Source: Gammaproteobacteria bacterium (GTDB lineage: Bacteria; Pseudomonadota; Gammaproteobacteria; J113). From it: DNA of 7,603 nucleotides. The notes under the pieces were generated by a model that had not been told where the DNA came from, searched no databases, and was given only the letters and a program-made list of their open reading frames with translations. The stretch covers positions 1 through 7,603 of the forward strand of contig RFJX01000004.1 in NCBI GenBank assembly GCA_003694425.1, in the 5' to 3' direction. A program made the translations under genes and the position numbers. This document shows positions 5,517-7,603 of the stretch, one piece after another; positions within the stretch are counted from its first letter, which is position 1, and each line of letters begins with the position of its first letter.

Positions 5517-6731
5517 TCAGGGGTTGGCAACCGCGTCGTAGATGTGGGCCGGGGCGGAGAGTCCCATCACCAGGGCATAACTGACCCGGTCATAGGCGCG
5601 GAAGACCATCAGCTCGCCGATGCGCTCCTCCGGCAGCTCGACCTCCACTCCGGCCCTGCCCTTCTGCAGCCACTTCCTGAAGGCCAGCCAGTTGTCGCGC
5701 ACGTCGTTGGCGAGATTCTGGGCGAAGCCGTCGAACAGGTTGCTGTCGGCACGCTCGAAACGGATGCGCCCCGCCTCGTATTCCCGCTGCTGGCGCTCGC
5801 GGCTCCTGGCATCGGGCTCGGTGCCGATGGTATCGCGCACCACCCTGCCACTCTGGTAGATGGCGAGCACGTGACCGGCCTCGAGGCCGTCCCGCACCCC
5901 CCGGTTGAGCACCACCACCTGGTACTGACCGATCTGGGAAACCACGTCGGGGGCCGAGATGATCCGTCCCCTGACCGGGCGGTCGGGTGCGTGGGGCTGG
6001 AACAGCGGCAGCGGCTCTTCGCTGTGGGGATAGAGGCGGTCGCCCACCAGGATCTCGCGGGTGGCGCGCAGCACCTGCATGCTGGCAGGGTCTCCGCTGC
6101 GCTGCAGGCTCACCTCTCCCACGTGGAGGGCCTCATAGCCGAGCAGCTCGCCCCTGCCCTCCTCACTGTAGTCGTAATAGGGGTCGCCCCTGCGGAACAC
6201 GGCGTAGCGCTGTCCCGTGGAGTCCGGGTCCAGTCCGCGCACGTAGAGGGTGTTGCCGGTACCGGCGACCAGATGCTCCTCGAAACTGGAGACGACATAG
6301 GGAGCCGACTCATACTCCCCGGCGGTCACCACCCGCAGCCGGCGCAGGAAGGGGTCGATGGCATCCAGCGGCAGGGCCGGGATCGCCCGATCGTGTTTCT
6401 CCGCCCGGACCCTGGGAGCGAGCTTCACTTCGCGGCCGCCCACGGCCACGCCGCCGCGCTCGAGCTGCAGGGCCGGCCTGCCGTCGCGCCAGACGAGCCG
6501 GATGACGTCACCGGGATAGATCAGATGGGGGTTCTCGATCTGGGGATTGACCTGCCAGATCTCGGGCCAGCGCCAGGGCTGCTCGAGGAAACGCCCGGCG
6601 ATGTCCCAGAGGGTGTCCCCCTTGACCACCGTGTAGCTCTCGGGATGGCCCTCGGCGAGCGCCAGGGTGTCGGCCCGAACCAGGCCGACGGAGAGGGCGA
6701 GGGCAGCAATAAGCAAGCTTTTCATATACAT
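5517..6731 (-). CDS. secreted LysM-domain protein
   Basis: A 404-residue exported protein of unknown exact function, of the type found between def and dprA in other gammaproteobacteria such as Pseudomonas. A signal peptide covers about residues 1-20 (K4, hydrophobic 5-17, V18-R19-A20 before the likely cut). One LysM domain follows at 32-80 (SYTVVKGDTLWDIA ... NPQIENPHLIYPGDVIRLV), which should bind peptidoglycan glycan. The rest has conserved-looking segments ELLGYEALHVGEV (195-207), EILVGDRLYP (226-235), VVSQIGQYQVVVLNRGVRDGLEAGHVLAIY (263-292) and ELMVFRAYDRVSYALVM (373-389). A highly charged stretch at about 300-361 separates the last two. The ATG at 6731 is preferred because AAGGA sits 7 bases upstream; a second ATG two codons later would be 13 bases away. 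First gene of the leftward block; it likely acts in the periplasm at the wall. Confidence 0.9.
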   Translation of the reverse strand: MYMKSLLIAALALSVGLVRADTLALAEGHPESYTVVKGDTLWDIAGRFLEQPWRWPEIWQVNPQIENPHLIYPGDVIRLVWRDGRPALQLERGGVAVGGREVKLAPRVRAEKHDRAIPALPLDAIDPFLRRLRVVTAGEYESAPYVVSSFEEHLVAGTGNTLYVRGLDPDSTGQRYAVFRRGDPYYDYSEEGRGELLGYEALHVGEVSLQRSGDPASMQVLRATREILVGDRLYPHSEEPLPLFQPHAPDRPVRGRIISAPDVVSQIGQYQVVVLNRGVRDGLEAGHVLAIYQSGRVVRDTIGTEPDARSRERQQREYEAGRIRFERADSNLFDGFAQNLANDVRDNWLAFRKWLQKGRAGVEVELPEERIGELMVFRAYDRVSYALVMGLSAPAHIYDAVANP

Positions 6732-6738
6732 ATCAATA

Positions 6739-6743
6739 TCCTT
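6739..6743 (-). promoter_or_regulatory. ribosome binding site of the LysM gene
   Basis: AAGGA on the minus strand lies 7 bases before the ATG at 6731. This spacing favours the first of two closely placed in-frame ATG codons. The first two A bases of this site fall in the hairpin at 6742-6758, so access could depend on that fold. Confidence 0.7.
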
Positions 6744-6758
6744 AAGCGCTCTGCTTAA
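6742..6758 (-). repeat. leader hairpin before the LysM gene
   Basis: Perfect 6-bp arms TTAAGC and GCTTAA enclose a 5-base loop. The element falls between the predicted transcription start (about 6765) and the ATG at 6731, so it would form at the very 5' end of the mRNA. Its 3' arm includes the AA of the AAGGA ribosome site. A role in mRNA stability or translation control is inferred; the arms are AT-rich and the fold is weak. Confidence 0.45.
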
Positions 6759-6771
6759 TGTAGTTTTGAAA

Positions 6772-6799
6772 ATAGTAGCACAACTTCACGGATTCACAA
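6772..6799 (-). promoter_or_regulatory. candidate promoter of the LysM-dprA-smg-topA-purE-tsaC block
   Basis: On the minus strand, TTGTGA (6794-6799) is followed after 16 bases by TACTAT (6772-6777), and TGC directly in front of the -10 makes it an extended -10. Both boxes match four of six consensus positions. Transcription would begin near 6765, giving a leader of about 35 bases. It lies in the only AT-rich stretch of the window and is the only clear promoter seen upstream of the six-gene block. Confidence 0.55.
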
Positions 6800-6822
6800 C
6801 AAGAGCACCCCCTTTCTCCGCC

Positions 6823-6851
6823 TGTCCAAGGTCGTTCCGATCCGCTATCAT
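6823..6851 (+). promoter_or_regulatory. candidate promoter of def-fmt
   Basis: TATCAT (6846-6851) matches five of six -10 positions. The -35 region 17 bases upstream (TGTCCA, 6823-6828) is poor. Transcription would begin near 6858, about 50 bases before the def ATG, which would also exclude the in-frame GTG at 6857 as a start. The -10 is convincing; the whole promoter less so. Confidence 0.4.
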
Positions 6852-6907
6852 GGAATGTGAGTCCCTCTTGGATCCCTGAAGATACGGGCCTTCGCCCCAG
6901 AAACGTC

Positions 6908-7411
6908 ATGGCCATACTCGAACTCCTGCATCACCCCGATCCCCGCCTGCGCACCCGCGCCGCGCCGGTGGAACGGGTCGACGACGAGGTCCGCCAGCTC
7001 GCCGCGGACATGCTGGAAACCATGTACGCCGCGCCCGGGATCGGCCTGGCCGCGACCCAGGTCAATGTCCATCGGCGGGTGGTGGTGATCGACATCAGCG
7101 AGGGCCGGGACCAGCCGCTCTGCCTGGTCAATCCGGAGATTGTCGAGAAACGGGGCGAGGAGGAGATGGAGGAGGGCTGCCTCTCGGTCCCCGGGGTGTA
7201 CGAACGGGTCCGCCGCGCCGAATTCGTCCGCGCCACCTATCTCGACCTCGAGGGGGAGCCGCGGGAGATCGCCACCGACGGCCTGCTGGCGGTCTGCATC
7301 CAGCACGAGCTGGATCACCTCGAGGGGCGCCTGTTCGTGGACTATCTCTCCACCCTGAAGCAGCAGCGGATCCGGAGGAAACTGGAGAAGCTGCGGCGCC
7401 AGACCCTGTGA
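6908..7411 (+). CDS. def: peptide deformylase
   Basis: Def removes the formyl group from the N-terminal methionine of nascent proteins, a metal-dependent (usually Fe2+) hydrolysis at the ribosome exit. The 167-residue protein is close to E. coli Def (169) and shows all three motifs: GIGLAATQ (44-51), EGCLS (89-93) with metal ligand C91, and QHELDH (132-137) with ligands H133 and H137 and catalytic E134. The C-terminal helix is basic ([15 protein letters not shown], 151-165), as in ribosome-binding class I enzymes. The ATG at 6908 gives the usual start [14 protein letters not shown]; the frame is open from a GTG at 6857 but that adds 17 unconserved residues. No clear Shine-Dalgarno site precedes the ATG. 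The stop TGA overlaps the GTG of fmt by four bases, and the gene is divergent from the LysM gene. Confidence 0.97.
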   Translation: MAILELLHHPDPRLRTRAAPVERVDDEVRQLAADMLETMYAAPGIGLAATQVNVHRRVVVIDISEGRDQPLCLVNPEIVEKRGEEEMEEGCLSVPGVYERVRRAEFVRATYLDLEGEPREIATDGLLAVCIQHELDHLEGRLFVDYLSTLKQQRIRRKLEKLRRQTL

Positions 7412-7603
7412 CCCGGATCCTGCTCGCCGGGACCCCGGAGTTCGCAGCCCGGGTCTTCCAGCCCCTCGTCGAACAGCGGCGCGACGAGGTCATCGCCGTC
7501 ATCACCCAGCCCGACCGGCCCGCGGGCCGGGGCCGCCGGCTCCGCCCCCCGCCGGTCAAGGAGCTGGCACAGGCCCACGGCCTGCCGGTGCTGCAACCGG
7601 CCA
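7408..7603 (+). CDS. fmt: methionyl-tRNA formyltransferase (5' part, runs off the window)
   Basis: Fmt transfers a formyl group from 10-formyl-tetrahydrofolate to initiator Met-tRNA. The first 65 codons are visible, starting with GTG at 7408 inside the def stop (GTGA). The translation begins [17 protein letters not shown] and contains [19 protein letters not shown] (33-51), the hallmark of the Fmt N-terminal formyltransferase fold, ending at VLQPA. No stop occurs before the window edge, so this is a partial gene by truncation and not a broken one. No well-placed ribosome site precedes the GTG, so it is probably translated by coupling from def. The def-fmt pair is a classic conserved neighbourhood. 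Confidence 0.95.
   Translation, partial: MTRILLAGTPEFAARVFQPLVEQRRDEVIAVITQPDRPAGRGRRLRPPPVKELAQAHGLPVLQPA

Noticed and set aside
4159..5541. 460-codon open frame on the plus strand
   Set aside because: Mirrored antisense of dprA; low-complexity, Gln/Gly/Arg-rich translation without a domain.
5544..6758. 404-codon open frame on the plus strand
   Set aside because: Exact antisense register of the LysM gene, which has a signal peptide, a LysM domain and a ribosome site. The equal length is coincidence.

Overview
The window is a GC-rich stretch of conserved housekeeping genes from what looks like a gammaproteobacterium. The evidence for that is the block LysM protein-dprA-smg-(topA)-(purE)-tsaC transcribed away from def-fmt, and a tRNA-Tyr/Gly/Thr cluster in the order known upstream of tufB in Escherichia coli. 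The high GC content and the presence of topA and purE inside the block would suit a Chromatiales-type lineage (purple sulfur or sulfur-oxidising relatives), but that placement is inference. I see no mobile element, CRISPR array, prophage or defence gene.

Layout. Positions 15-310 (minus strand) hold three tRNA genes, transcribed Tyr(GTA) -> Gly(TCC) -> Thr(GGT), with a good sigma70-type promoter at 326-354. Running leftward from 6731 is a six-gene minus-strand block: a secreted LysM protein, dprA, smg, topA, purE and tsaC. Its gaps are short (8, 58, 37 and 101 bases, then a 4-base overlap), so it may be one transcription unit. A 176-base AT-richer divergent region (6732-6907) carries candidate promoters for both directions. 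To its right, on the plus strand, def (complete) is followed by the start of fmt, overlapping by 4 bases; fmt runs off the window.

How the genes fit together. Def and Fmt form the N-terminal formylmethionine cycle: Fmt formylates initiator Met-tRNA and Def later removes the formyl group. TsaC makes the threonylcarbamoyl-AMP needed for t6A37 in ANN-decoding tRNAs, and tRNA-Thr(GGT), a substrate with U36 and A37, is encoded just downstream. DprA handles incoming single-stranded DNA, TopA relaxes negative supercoils, PurE is a purine biosynthesis step, and Smg and the LysM protein have no settled function.

Nothing here is clearly a new biological system. The points most worth a second look are full-length topA in the slot where E. 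coli carries the zinc-finger-only gene yrdD, the purE-tsaC coupling without an adjacent purK, a charged segment in the LysM protein that may be a lineage-specific insertion, leader hairpins on both sides of the divergent promoter region, and a near-complete absence of TTA, CTA and TCA codons, which explains the very long antisense open frames.
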